Positions 45,093 through 56,772 are shown, numbered from the stretch's first letter. The stretch is DNA of 64,000 nt from Hippasteria phrygiana (GCA_037893225.1 JAZGUH010000117.1:1302001-1366000), one strand, 5' to 3'. Notes: generated by a model from the letters alone, not told the origin. Numbers and translations are program-made.

Positions 45093-45929
45093 TGGGTCAA
45101 TCCACGAGGTTGACATCAGTCTTTGGGTGGGCAATATTTTAGAAAGTTTAAAATCATGCAAATTATATTTTACCCAAAATACGATGCAAAATGTGTCAGT
45201 TGGACATACATGTAACCAGTTTGACCAATTTTCTGATGAAAAATGAAGCCAGTCTCTACATAACCTTTAGTACTGACATGGTGGGACCTGAAAAATGCAA
45301 ATTTCCTGTTGTAACATTTTAAACACTTCCAGAAATACACAAACTGCAACACCAAAAACATTTGTTATGGTATTCAATATCAAAACGCAGCACAACAGCA
45401 GAAATACGTGTATGGTCATGGTCTATCATGGTGTCCATGTTACGTCTGCACAGATTCTTCAAATTCTTGGTATCTCTGCAACATGTGGACACTGACTACA
45501 TTAAAAGAGGTGTTTTAGTGTTGCAAAGTGTGTCTTTTAATTAGTGTACGTAATCAATTTCCCATATTAATTTATTAAAGTGTTAAACATAACAAAAGAA
45601 ATGTTAAACACAGTGTGCATGTTACGTCTATTTTACATTGTAAAATAGACGTAACATGCACACTGTGTCCAACAATTCCTTTATGTTTTTTACATTGAAA
45701 TGACACTTTTTTTTCATTTTTGGTTAACATATAACTTACATGATTGAAAACTCTCAAATAACCCGACACCCAAAGATGGATGTTACATGAATTAAATGTA
45801 ATGATGGTTTTAACCCTAACACCCAAAGTGTGTTGTGGAAAATCCTATTGAAATTGGAGGATTCAGGACTGTTAGGGTTAATGATATGGTCATATCACAC
45901 ACCGTGTCCCAACCCTGTGGACTGACCCA
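45093..45929. mobile_element. 837-bp inverted-repeat element upstream of recombinase-like gene
   Basis: TGGGTCAATCCACGAGGTTG at the left pairs with the right end at 17 of 20 positions. A perfect 61-nt palindrome lies near its middle. It begins 35 bp upstream of the ATG at 45058, in the proposed 5' intron. No ORF. Confidence 0.55.
45608..45668. repeat. Perfect 30-bp inverted repeat with 1-nt centre
   Basis: Arms 45608-45637 and 45639-45668 contain GCATGTTACGTCTATTTTAC and its complement with no mismatch. Confidence 0.95.
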
Positions 45930-46066
45930 TTTATGACCATTGTCATATCTTTCATATTACCGATAACATTCAAATAATGGTATTCTTTAAAAAAATTATG
46001 TTTGTGGATTGGATGCGTGCTATTCTATTTTGTCTATGGTTGGGGTGGATTGGGGATAAGGGGATG

Positions 46067-46256
46067 GGGGGGGGGGGGGGGGGGGTGGATTGGGGATAAG
46101 GGGATGTGGGGGTGGATTGGGGATAAGGGGATGGGGGGGTGGATTTGGGATAAGGGGATGGGGGGGGGGTGGATTGGGGATAAGGGGATGGGGGGGGGGG
46201 TGGATTTGGGATAAGGGGATGGGGGGGGGGTGGATTTGGGATAAGGGGATGGGGGG
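46067..46256 (+). repeat. G-rich minisatellite, quadruplex-forming potential
   Basis: Six or more units of GGATTGGGGATAAGGGGATG plus a G run of 7-18. Each unit has several G3+ tracts. Confidence 0.9.
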
Positions 46257-47277
46257 TCAATTATGAGTGACTTAGGGCTTGTTGGGGGTGGAGGGGGGCA
46301 CACAGGCACTGGGTGGAGCTATGACTGGGGTATGGGTCAACTCATACGCGGGTTAACTCGTACCCGAGTCAACTCGTACCCCAAAATTTACACCCAAGTC
46401 AAGTCAAGTCGTACCCGAGACTTCAAATATTTGATTATTTTGGGGGCCAAAAAAGCATCTGTATCATGGAAGATGACTGATGACCAATGAACAGTACATC
46501 TCGACTTGTATTCCAGAGTTTAAGTTATCATGTACCAGGATCTTAAACATCTCTGGTGGCGTAACTACCATTATTGTAGACGTTTTGATGGTAACATTTA
46601 AAGTTTTTGTTGGAACTGTCCATTCATACTCCATTCAAAAGGAGGGAGTACCAGTTGACTCGGGTGCGAGTTAACTCGGGTACGAGATGACCCAAAATGC
46701 CCCAAAATCAAACCCTATTTCTGCTGGAGTACTTACTTTACGGCCTAATTTTGTGTCTTGATCCCTGCATTCCATGTTGTTAACCCAACTTCCATGAGTG
46801 GCATGTAGAAACACATGGACAGACTGAAAATAATCAATCATACAAAGCATACGTATTACTTCTACATGCTCCATGATGTAGGCCTAGTATTAAAACTTGA
46901 AAGTAGGAGTGGAAAGAGTTCCACAGCCGCAGCCAGCCACCATGTATTTTCCCCTTCTTTAGTAATTGGCTTATGACAACTACCCAAAATTGAACATGTG
47001 AAGAATAAGTGCCAATTTAGAAGGGCAACATTCACACATTTTTCTTGCCAACGAATATGCGACTTTTTCGGTCATGGCTTATAGACTTTGTGCACGAGGT
47101 TTTAGGTGGTGGACGGATTTATGGCTTATTCCTCCATTGGTAAACACCATCATTTCTGTGGGCTTTAACGTTATTTCATTTGAGAGCATACATTTCTCAG
47201 AACATCGTCATTTTAGGGCGATTTTCCACACACAATTAATTAGTAATAAAATGAAAGCTTGTAGGATATGTACTCAC

Positions 47278-47530
47278 CAGAATTCAAGATGCGTGTTCAC
47301 GAAGAGCATGGAGGAACGCGAAAGAGATAGAGGACGCGTTCCGCTTGAATTCATTTAATAAACTTTAATTAAGCGCGCATCCTCCCTCACGAAGAACTAG
47401 AGAGGGCGCTCTTTACATTACCGGGCACATCTGAAGCGATTCTCCGGGGTGAAATAAGGGCGTGTAAAGTCACACTCCGCGCGTCACTCCCGTACACCGA
47501 GGACTGCTTTTAAAAAGCGAAATATTTCAC
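47278..47530 (-). promoter_or_regulatory. Possible promoter and non-coding first exon of the recombinase-like gene
   Basis: On the minus strand, a clean donor CTG|GTGAGTA ends an exon at 47278. The flank 47280-47530 has many CpGs, unlike the surrounding AT-rich DNA. Splicing to the acceptor just upstream of 45058 would leave a short upstream ORF (MLFVNTHLEF) that stops at the exon junction, so translation would start at the ATG at 45058. The exon's 5' limit is not visible. This is inferred from splice signals and composition only. Confidence 0.4.
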
Positions 47531-47661
47531 TGGTCGTCATTACTTTGCATGAAGTGTCCATTTTTAACGTTATTGCAAATCGAGGACGACCTCGATTTGC
47601 AACGCGTCCTCGAAGCGTGGCTTCCCAGTCACATAAACGAGCTCACTCTGCACCATTGACA

Positions 47662-47664
<3 letters not shown>

Positions 47665-47692
<28 letters not shown>
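47665..47692 (+). repeat. (CA)n microsatellite
   Basis: About 13 CA units between unique sequence and repeat A. Confidence 0.85.
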
Positions 47693-47693
47693 G

Positions 47694-47893
47694 GTCGTAC
47701 TTCCCTAGTACTACGTCCGAGGACGAAGCTTTGTGTTTCCTTTTGTTCCCTTGATATAGCCAAACCCCATAGACTAAGCACGTATCCTTACGTTCGAGGA
47801 CCGATTTCAACAAAAGACTCTACGTTCGAGGACTGAAAGGATTCTTTGTGTCTCCTTTCTTCTCTTGTCCTCGGAGATATATTGCGTGCACGT
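47694..47893 (+). repeat. Repeat A, copy 1
   Basis: About 200 bp, nearly identical to 51417-51613 and present inverted at 12590-12788. Flanked by (CA)n on both sides. Confidence 0.7.
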
Positions 47894-47914
47894 ACACACC
47901 CACACACACACACA

Positions 47915-48106
47915 CAGTCATGTAAACGGGTGCAATCGTGGACCTCCCATTGTTCCTCTTTTGTTTATACTCTAACTTTTTCGGAAGGCCTCCAATTGGT
48001 TTTGTACACGATTTTCAATCGTGGACGTTAGGTCAAACGTGGACCCCTTTGTCTGCGCCCGAATTCTTTTGTCCTAGGTCCACGATTGCCGGCATATACA
48101 AACTCA
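47915..48106 (+). repeat. Repeat B, copy 2
   Basis: Follows repeat A after a (CA)n tract. Inverted relative to 2582-2773 and 52203-52382. Confidence 0.65.
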
Positions 48107-48366
48107 CTGCATGCATTATACCACTTGTTGATTGGCATTATACAGAATGGCGCCCTCTGCTGTCTGTGGTTTAATCAAGTTTGCAGACTCGGTATAGTAT
48201 TTGAAATTTTGTATTAAAACTTCAAAATAGTAATGCGAAAAATATTGGGATTGGCAAAAGTAGTCAACCAGTTCTTGCATTTTACCAGTTTAACTAACTT
48301 CGAACCAATGACTGAGCATCTCCAACGTTTGTCGAAGCTTAGCGTCAAACTTAAGGTCACATTGTC

Positions 48367-48439
48367 ATGATTGTGCCAATCGGCAACGGGCCGGCTTGTG
48401 TTTTCCTTACAAATGTCAAAGATGATGATTCGTTATCAG
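48367..48439 (+). CDS. Possible first coding exon, unknown gene
   Basis: ATG opens MIVPIGNGPACVFLTNVK followed by DDDSLSG, then a consensus donor GTAAGA at 48440. The codon content looks protein-like and the region is less repetitive than its flanks. I cannot match it to a family or find the following exon within the window. It may be a chance ORF before a cryptic donor. Confidence 0.25.
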
Positions 48440-48828
48440 GTAAGAAAAAATATTTCTGACGAGAACTGGTCTTCTATTCTTACTCCGGTTTCAACTGTAG
48501 AGTCGTGCGTGTTAAAACAGTATACGGCTCACCATGGTACCTCCAGTCCATGGGCTCACTATGTTGACGTGTATTGCAGGGGGCTCGGAGCCGGCCACAT
48601 AGAAAGAAGCCCAATTTTCCCATATATAGGCTAGTAGTAGTAGTAGTACTAGAAGTGATTTTCATGCACCTTGCACACAAAAACCGCTGCAAAATTTTCC
48701 CCCAAATCCACCTGTTACATCCTCGCCTTGCTTGCACCAAACAAAAGGCGATTGTGTAGGGCCCCTCTTTAGATTTGATCAAATTAGGGTCAAGGGTATT
48801 TTTTCTCATTCCAAAATGACTTTTTCAA

Positions 48829-49490
48829 AGCAGACTTCTCTTAATAATTCTATTGACATCTTTATTTTGAACAGTTTATTGCAGTAGAAAATGCAATTTC
48901 CTTAAGCGCTTTACAGCAGTTGCTAGTCCGAGTAACTTGGACCCTTTATCGCCTTTTTTAACATTTGGACATGATCTAGCGATAGTAGGGTCCAAGTTCG
49001 ATGTATGCCTTCGACTAAGAATTAATATAATTTGTCGAAAGACCCAACAAAAACATCCCATTTCACCCTCAAAACGACCACCAAAATACTAGATACGCCA
49101 CCTCAGATACAAGTGGAGTTCCATGATTATGATGAAGGTACTAAGGTTCACTTACCATCCGGATAAAAAGTGAAACTGCCGTAAAGTGCTTAAGGAAATT
49201 GCATTTTCTACTCGGACGAGGCAGTTGCCATGTGAATCAGCGTGGTTTTGCATGCGGTTTTGCAGGTTTTTAGAACAACCCATGGTTGATACTGTTCCCA
49301 CGATGCTTTAAGAATGTCAAACAGTTTTATTGGCCATTTACTTTTTACTTTTTACTTTTTCAACCTAAAGCAGACTTCTCTTAATTCTACTGACATCGTT
49401 TTTTGTAATTTTGAACAGTTTATTTCGGTAGAAAATGCAATTTTCTTACGCGCTTTACGGCAGTTGCTATGCGAATGACTGCGGTTTTGC
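48829..49490. mobile_element. Nested repeat cluster with 8-bp target duplication
   Basis: AAAGCAGACTTCTCTTAAT through GTAGAAAATGCAATTT occurs at 48829 and again at 49369. In the first copy, 297 bp (48924-49220) with ends TAGTCCGAGTA / TACTCGGACGAG are inserted between two GCAGTTGC; the second copy has a single GCAGTTGC at the same place. Confidence 0.6.
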
Positions 49491-50056
49491 GTGTTTACTG
49501 TGCATTGCGGTGATCGCCATCTTTATTTTCACATTGCGTTTTGTCGTCCTCAAAATTTACCCCAAAATGTTCCTTAAAAACTAAACTATGGCATACCTGT
49601 TGGTTTGCAATGTCGCTAACTAGTTTGGCAATTCAGATAACCTAAAAGTGGATTTTTGTTCCCTTATAGGGAACAACTACTTGTACATACCACACAAGAC
49701 ACGCCAGTGTGTTTTGTCTTGTGCTCACTGCCACTTCCCACTTTTGCCGCCAATGTCTTGATAATATAGGAAACATGGAAATTTGTTCAACAGATGTATG
49801 CTTTGGGTAGGAAGTTTGGTCATGTGCACAGAGTGAGCAGTGGAGTTGGGAGGGTATTGACATTTAAGTGGGGCCCCATCAGGCAAAATTTTGACAATTT
49901 TAGAATACCAATCCCAACATTGATGGTTGGGTTGCCCTAGCTAGGAGGGGAGATGGGTCAACAATGAATACATGTAGTGTGTTATGCCCAATTCTCATAG
50001 CAATATGACTTTAACATACATCAAAATGTTCACTTCCCACAGCTGTATTAAGGCTT

Positions 50057-50166
50057 TTTCACTGACTAGCCCCCCCCCCCCCCCCCACTAGCTCACTGTA
50101 CATTTCACCATGATTTCGCGGCCCCCACTAGCTCACTGTACATTTCACCATGATTTCGCGGCGTAA
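50057..50166 (+). repeat. Poly-C tract and 44-bp tandem duplication
   Basis: CCCCCACTAGCTCACTGTAC through GATTTCGCGGC is repeated twice, head to tail, after an 18-C run. Confidence 0.9.
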
Positions 50167-50625
50167 ATCGGCTAGCCTGTTTGAAGTTTCACCATCCTGC
50201 TGTTAAAGCACACTAGTAATAAGAGTATTAAAACACACATCAAGAATCAGGCAGCTCACCTTGGGCGGGAAAGATTGTTTGTCACACAAACAAGTAACAG
50301 AAATGAGTACCCTTGAAGTGCAATTTTTGAGAACGTGCATGTCCCACTTTTCATCTGAATGATTTCTTTGCTTGAAGTATAAGACTGACACCTGCCAATA
50401 CAATTAGAGAGTAAAGCAAGATCGCTTCAGCAGACATGCAGGAGGAAAGTTTGTATTAAATTGCAAAACTCTTGGAAATGTCGATGTGTCAGCTTAATTT
50501 AGGGGCACCCAATTAAAGTTGCTTGGTGACCTTGTTTATGCATTGAATTCTCTTGAGGAATGTAGGTGAAGCTTATCTGATAGGCTACATGTATGTATGC
50601 ATGTTAATGGTACAGTCAGTGGTTG

Positions 50626-50844
50626 TTAACCCTTTGCTTATTAAAGATGCCATATGGCGTAAAAAAAAAAGTGCCACCAGGCCAGATGATGCCATTTGCC
50701 GCTGTTTGTGAAGTTTCAATCCATTGTTGGATTATTGTTTATGTTACGCTTGACTGCACAAACCACATTGTAGCGGTTCGCTTGGCTGCCAGAACCGCCG
50801 CGACACCCGACATCTCCCGTAAAAACCCGTACTCAAGGGGTTGA
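50626..50844 (-). mobile_element. TTAA-flanked MITE, copy C (minus orientation)
   Basis: 219 bp, left TTAACCC, right CAAGGGGTTGA, the last TTAA having one change. Internal sequence is the reverse complement of copies B and D. Confidence 0.7.
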
Positions 50845-51416
50845 ACTTCAAGGTACATTTTCAAAACTGGCTGCAATGAACAATCTGATCATGTGATATT
50901 TTTTTAATATGTTCATTTGAGATACTTCACACATGCCAATATAATTATGCTTGCATGAAAAGCAATTCGCTGTTGCAAAAATTGTAAAAACTGGAGAAAA
51001 ATATTCAAACTGTAAACAAATGTGTGAGACTATTTTGCAATTTGCATGAGCAAATTGCAGATTTATAGAGAAACTGGAAAACTGTAGAAATAGTGTACAC
51101 ACTGAAATAATTTCATTGGTACCATATTGGGAATGAATATATTCTGAGGCATTCTGCTTTGTTTTTAATATAAAAAAAACAATGATTATAAACATCTGTG
51201 TATTCATATAAACTGCTAAAAACTGGTATTTACCTCTGTAACAAATATCTACAACAAACATCCTCTTTGCCTCCCAAAAAGAAGTCAGTACTACAACAAC
51301 AATTCACCACTAGCAGACAGTGGCATATATAGGGTCCAATATGCAGAGGGACAGGCACCTGGGGGGGGGACTTTAGAGAGAAAATACAGTAGGATTAACC
51401 TGTTTGTGTGCACACA

Positions 51417-51613
51417 GTCGTACTTCCCTACTACGTCCGAGGACGAAGCTTTGTGTTTCCTTTTGTTCCCTTGATATAGCCAAACCCCATAGACTAAGCA
51501 CGTATCCTTACGTTCGAGGACCGATTTCAACAAAAGACTCTACGTTCGAGGACTGAAAGGATTCTTTGTGTCTCCTTTCTTCTCTTGTCCTCGGAGATAT
51601 ATTGCGTGCACGT
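51417..51613 (+). repeat. Repeat A, copy 2
   Basis: Direct, nearly identical copy of 47694-47893 (CGTCCGAGGACGAAGCTTTG through TCCTCGGAGATATATTGCG). The near identity suggests recent activity or duplication. Confidence 0.7.
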
Positions 51614-51843
51614 GCACTACTACAATCTTTGAAATAGCATGTATACGTGTGCATATTTATGCAGAGGACAGTGAACAAAAGTATGACTTAAAGAGGACAA
51701 TATAGGTTCTGTTAAAAAATGTGTACAAAACCAATGACGGGTAGTAAAAAAGTTGAGGTACAAACAAGAAGAAAGCATCAAAAAGCCAATGGGAAGCCTC
51801 AGAATAGGCCTAAACAAACATGGGTGTTCGTACAAGTAGTGCC

Positions 51844-52023
51844 TTAACCCCTTGAACACGGTATTTTGAGGGAAACGTCGGGGACGTGTCGCAGCGGTTC
51901 TGGCAGCCAAGCCAACCGCTACAATGTCTTTGTGCAGTCAAGCGTAACATAAACAATAATCCAACAATGGATTGAAACTGCACAAACGGCGGCAATTGGC
52001 GTCATCCATATGCAAGGGGTTAA
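51844..52023 (+). mobile_element. TTAA-flanked MITE, copy D (internally deleted)
   Basis: 180 bp, TTAACCCCTTGAACACGG to GCAAGGGGTTAA. About 40 bp present in copy B just before the right end is missing. Confidence 0.75.
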
Positions 52024-52202
52024 GGGGTCCCACGCACAACAGTAGGGACAATAGGACCCCACGAGGTAGCCTTTAAACATCTAGGGTCCCCACGAGGGAA
52101 ATGCTGTGGAGTTTGAGGTTTTTTAGTAGGAACAAAAGTAGGGTGAATACTTTTTAATAGTGGTTCCCCATAAGGGTGCATATATATGTGTGAGGATGAG
52201 TA

Positions 52203-52382
52203 TGTAAATACTGGCAATCGTGGACTAGGGACAAGTTACAAGGGTGTAGACAAATTTAAGGGTCCAATTGATTGACCAAATGTCCACAATTGAAAATCGT
52301 GTACAAAACATATGGGAGGCCTTCCAAAAAAGTACAAACAAAAGAGCAACAATAAGAGGTCTGTAATTGCCGGTATTTATAC
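52203..52382 (-). repeat. Repeat B, diverged copy 3
   Basis: GGCAATCGTGGACTAGGGAC through GGGAGGCCTTCCAAAAAAG follows copy 1 with about 20 percent visible differences. Confidence 0.55.
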
Positions 52383-52429
52383 ACTTAAGAGTGTGGGGGG
52401 AGGGGGACACCCAAGTGGGGACAAGCCTT

Positions 52430-52454
52430 GTGGGGGGGGGGGGGGGGGGGGGGG
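52430..52454 (+). repeat. Poly-G tract
   Basis: About 24 consecutive G, 16 bp before a perfect palindrome. Confidence 0.9.
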
Positions 52455-52470
52455 AGGAGGCACGTGCCCT

Positions 52471-52514
52471 ACTTCCAAAAATGTAAGGCTCCGGAGCCTT
52501 ACATTTTTGGAAGT
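52471..52514. repeat. Perfect 44-bp palindrome
   Basis: ACTTCCAAAAATGTAAGGCT then CC|GG and the exact complement, no spacer. Confidence 0.95.
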
Positions 52515-52559
52515 ACACGTGCCCCATCTTGGAAGGTGATTCCAGGACGTTTGTAACAG

Positions 52560-55500
52560 CATTGTTTTTACTGTACGCCTACGTATTTTTTCAAAATTCC
52601 CACATTCTGTTGATGTTCACATTGATATATTGAAGCATAACAGATATTTTCCGGGTTTGTACTAAAAGGACATTGACTGTAGAAGGTGAAAGTGCATTTT
52701 TGAAAGTTTTGTCAGCAGTTTTCTGGTTATACTTCGGTGTCTTTTTAGTAAAACTAGAAGGACATTGCACAGCAGAAGCATATCACCCAGCCTGGGGATC
52801 ACAGCATGCATGCATTATGAAACTCAAGAATACCCTCACTTGAACGACAGGCAACAGGGTAGTTTTGATGGTAATTATAATTTGCACCTTGCGTTACCTG
52901 TTCATATTTATGACCAATTGCCAGGCCACTGAAACAATGACATATTCATGCCCTGAGTGAAGTAAAGGTACAGATTGCAAAATGTATCGAACCATCTTTA
53001 CAAATAGACAAAGTATACTGATTGGCTAGCTCTTCCAAAAATTGCCCTCCTTTTGTCTGCTAGACCTACAAAATGTAGCCTTGGAGATATTGTCATTCAT
53101 TAATCATTCCTTCCTCCATGATTATTCCTACTGAGCACTGGTTTTCTTGCAGTGCAATGTGGGAATCATGATTAAATTTTTTTAAGCACTGGTTGTTGTA
53201 ACAAAGTATTTACATGTTCTTGTAAAACTGCATTCCCTTTTACCATGAAGTATTGGAATTTTCTCTTTTCCCTGGGTAAATTCCAAATTTACCCAGATTT
53301 CCACATTGCCGCGTTTGACACTCATTATAATACTGGGGATGCTGAATGTGAAACCTATAAATAGGTCTCATATTTTGGATGGTTTGAGAAGCCAAAGTTT
53401 GCCCTTTAATACTGACACTGGGTGTGTGTGTGTGCCCTCCATCACCAGCCTGTAGGAAGTTTATTTTCTAGGTATTGCATTCATTGGTTAAAAACAAAAT
53501 TCATTAACATCTTCATCATTAATGGGTACAAATTCAAGGTTAGGAGCTTTTCCTTAAAGGTCACATTGGGACCATACACAGATGTGTGGTCAAAGCCTAA
53601 TAAGCTTTCAACCATAAATGTATCTGTACTTTGAAAATAGGAAGGGCAAATCAAATGTGATAAATAAATGGGCATTGCCAGAAATACACTGTGTAGATCC
53701 CATCACATTCTATCAACTATCAGCCTAAAAACAAATCTGAAAACAAATTTGATTATTCATGTAACAGTAGATATTCCCTGGAATTTGTTATGGTCAAATG
53801 ATTCTGAGTCAACTCCTCCCTCTCAATTATTTTGAGAAAAAACAAGTTGGTTCAACTTTAGTTGGGCACCATTTGTTACAAAAATACAAGCCATCCAGTA
53901 ATCCACTGCAGGCTTCATGGACAAAGTTCCCAGTATTCACAGTCTAGCCTCTTCAAGATTCCCTCTGGGGTCCTACATGTACTTATGTCTCTGACTTTCA
54001 GTCCTATAGTAAGTTGACCCCATGTTTCAGCAGGCTCCTCAATCATATATCCCCAAGGCACCTGTCATCAGATGTCTGCTTCAAGGTTTCCAGCTGGTGT
54101 GCAGGTATATGCCTTCTTGTATATAATGAGCAGGGGACTACCAAGTTGGTAATTGGTCATTCCAAGTACTGCGCAGCCGTGTATTATAATACTTACACTG
54201 CACTAACAAGGGGTTACGTGTGGCGCACGAGCGGTAATAAGATGTGGGAACGTTCTGTGCAACCTCGGACCCAAGATGCGTGTGCGTCGACTGTCCAATT
54301 ACCGACTTTAAACAATCTGCAACTTTCGTTGTGCACAAGACACCATGCCTGCTACCGAATTTGGACGGAGCACTCTGATTGGCTAAGAGGCAAGAAAAAA
54401 TGAATATTTATTTATGGTGGAGTTTGATTGGTTAAGAATAAATATAATATGAATATCCATGTTACATCTTTCAGCGCTAACCACAAACAGTGCACAGCAT
54501 AACAAGGTTGTACAGGTATTGGGGTCACAGGCGCGTGAGTGCTAAAGGGCTCTATAGATAGAGTTACATTTACAACAGGAGCGACCTCATTCTTTGAAGG
54601 GGGGTTTGAGATAACTTCTTGTAGTTTACTTTTCGCTTTTTCGTAAAAAAATAAAAACACTGACCTAGAAAGAAAAACAAACAAATCCCCATACCTTTAA
54701 TGGATGCTTCTTATTATGTCAGATATGTACCTCCACGAAAGGCGGGCGTATTAACCTAATAATGTACCACGCTGGTAATATGATAATGATGGCGCCTGCA
54801 GACAAAACACGACTGTCTAAAATGACTTGTCTTCAAGTCTAGCGACTACCTTTAAAACAATATTTTCATGACAACATGATTTCATATTTTGAGATTTCCA
54901 CATTTGTAGTTTATTTGATGCATTGAATCAGTTTCCAAAATAAGGAGACATATGCGGGGGAGACATATGCGCTGAAGTCCCCTAAAATTATCAATTTCCA
55001 AACCCCTTTTCAAACTAATAAAGTGAGACACAGTCAAATCTGAATTAAGTGGGTACTCAAGGAACCACAGAAATGAAGGTGGCCACTGTGAACAGGTGGC
55101 CATGATGGTAAGGTTATTTTGCCAGTACATAAAACATAAATCCACAAAACACTGTGGAAAGTAGCAAAAGATGAAAATTGAGATTGTCGTATTCCTAAAA
55201 GTACCTGCAATAGTAAGCTTTAACTTGATCGAGGTATTGCATGTTACTGTAGCTCAAACCTTGGGCGTTTCATAAACCTGGCTTGGGCTTGGGCTTCCGC
55301 TTCATCTCCAGCTATTCCCCAGCCCCATTGCCAACCTGAAGCCTTAAACACATAAATAAATAAACAGGCCAAGATTTTGATGTACATAGCGAAGCCAAAG
55401 CCCGAGCCCAATCTAGAGTTTGAGAAATGCCCCTAGACCCTGCTGTAACTTTTGAAGCTGTCAGAGTCTTGACCCCTTTTTTTGACAGTAAAAAAAATGT

Positions 55501-55880
55501 AGCTCAAAGTTTTGTTACCTGGGCACACTGTAAACTGAGTTAAAAAAGGAAATCACCCCCAAAACATTTTGCATTGAATTCAATTTTAAAACTTTGCGGT
55601 GTGGATAGAATTGGGGCAATAAATTCACAAAAGTTCAACACATCTCGACTTGGCAAATCCTTCCCATAATTGTTTCATAACATCAAATTCACTTCGCATT
55701 CACATTCACATGAAGTATGAATTGGCCTTAAGTCAGTATGGTACAACATCACTTAGCCGGTGTTTCAAACATCAAAGACTTTTGTTTATGTCGATAATTT
55801 TTCAATTTTTCTACATGGTCAGTGTTATGGGAATGAAACATAAGTGTTTGGCCCCTGGACTAAATTCTCAGGCTTATACA
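52560..55880. other. Intergenic region without recognised genes
   Basis: Short ORFs only. 54150-54420 has more CpGs and ATTGGCTAAG / TTGATTGGTTAAG CCAAT-like sites, so a promoter is possible but unsupported by any coding exon. The rest is AT-rich with no recognised repeat. Confidence 0.4.
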
Positions 55881-55893
55881 TGTACATGCTTAC

Positions 55894-56410
55894 GGGGCCG
55901 TATCGTAAATCCGACGCCTCATATTACGTCCGACGCCTCATAAGTCCCTTAATTTGAATGTGTAATCTCTAACTCTAACACTTGGTGGCGCTAACATTCT
56001 GACATTTTACGCGATGTTTGTATTCATTAATAATGGCTGTCAGACAAACGAGGTGTCGGACTTATAAGGCATCAGACTTATGAGGCGTGGACTTTATGAG
56101 GTGTCGGACTTAATGACCAAAATAAAAGTAAATTTAATTGTCAGACTTATGGGGCGTCGGACCTATGGGGCGTCGGACCTATGGGGCGTCGGACCTATGG
56201 GGCGTCGGACCTATGGGGCGTCGGACCTATGGGGCGTCGGACCTATGGGGCGTCGGACCTATGGGGCGTCGGACCTATGGGGCGTCGGACCTATGGGGCG
56301 TCGGACCTATGGGGCGTCGGACCTATGGGGCGTCAGATTTATGGGCCTTTATTTGGTTGGGGGATGAGATTTTGTTGGACTTATGAGGCGTCGGACCTAT
56401 GAGCGGACCC
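55894..56410. mobile_element. 517-bp MITE with exact 9-bp target duplication
   Basis: Flanked on both sides by CATGCTTAC (55885-55893, 56411-56419). Ends GGGGCCG / CGGACCC; subterminal TCCGACGCCTCATA is inverted at the right. No ORF other than those produced by its tandem repeat. Confidence 0.75.
56153..56335 (+). repeat. 16-bp minisatellite inside the 517-bp MITE
   Basis: About eleven copies of GGGGCGTCGGACCTAT; the unit matches the element's own subterminal repeat. Confidence 0.92.
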
Positions 56411-56772
56411 CATGCTTACAAGGCCCAGTTAAATCAACAGCAAATATTCCCAGCAGCAGGATTAAGACAATATTCTTTAATTTCTTTAATAGGATGTCAT
56501 GGATGAATGATTCAAGTTGAACAAATACATATTGAATTAGTGCCTGAAGCATTTATAACACATGACTTCTCAACAGTTGTTTTTCAATAGTTTCAGAAAC
56601 GCAGCACATTTTTAAGGGGTCTTTCAATTCCTTTTATTAATATCTTTTATGTTACTTTTTAAGATTGAATGAATAATGTATAATGCCTGGGTTGAAATTT
56701 TCCCAAATGTTCTTGGGATTAAAAGCATTCATCTCTCATGACACCTTGCAATTTACTTGACATGTTCTTTTT

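Noticed and set aside
45820..45881. Telomere-like TTAACCCTAACA / TGTTAGGGTTAA pair as interstitial telomere or mini-MITE
   Set aside because: Only about one and a half telomere units per side and 62 bp apart; it lies inside a larger inverted-repeat element and chance cannot be excluded.
45970..46309. Proline-rich minus-strand frames (PPSPYPKST repeats)
   Set aside because: Reverse of the G-rich minisatellite.
54014..54684. Open frames of 129 (+) and 90 (-) codons as exons
   Set aside because: Overlap nothing conserved that I can recognise; the CpG-richer composition lengthens chance ORFs.
56080..56402. Open frames repeating GRRTYGASDLWGVGPM
   Set aside because: Three 16-bp units make 48 nt, so any frame stays open; no start context or splice signals.
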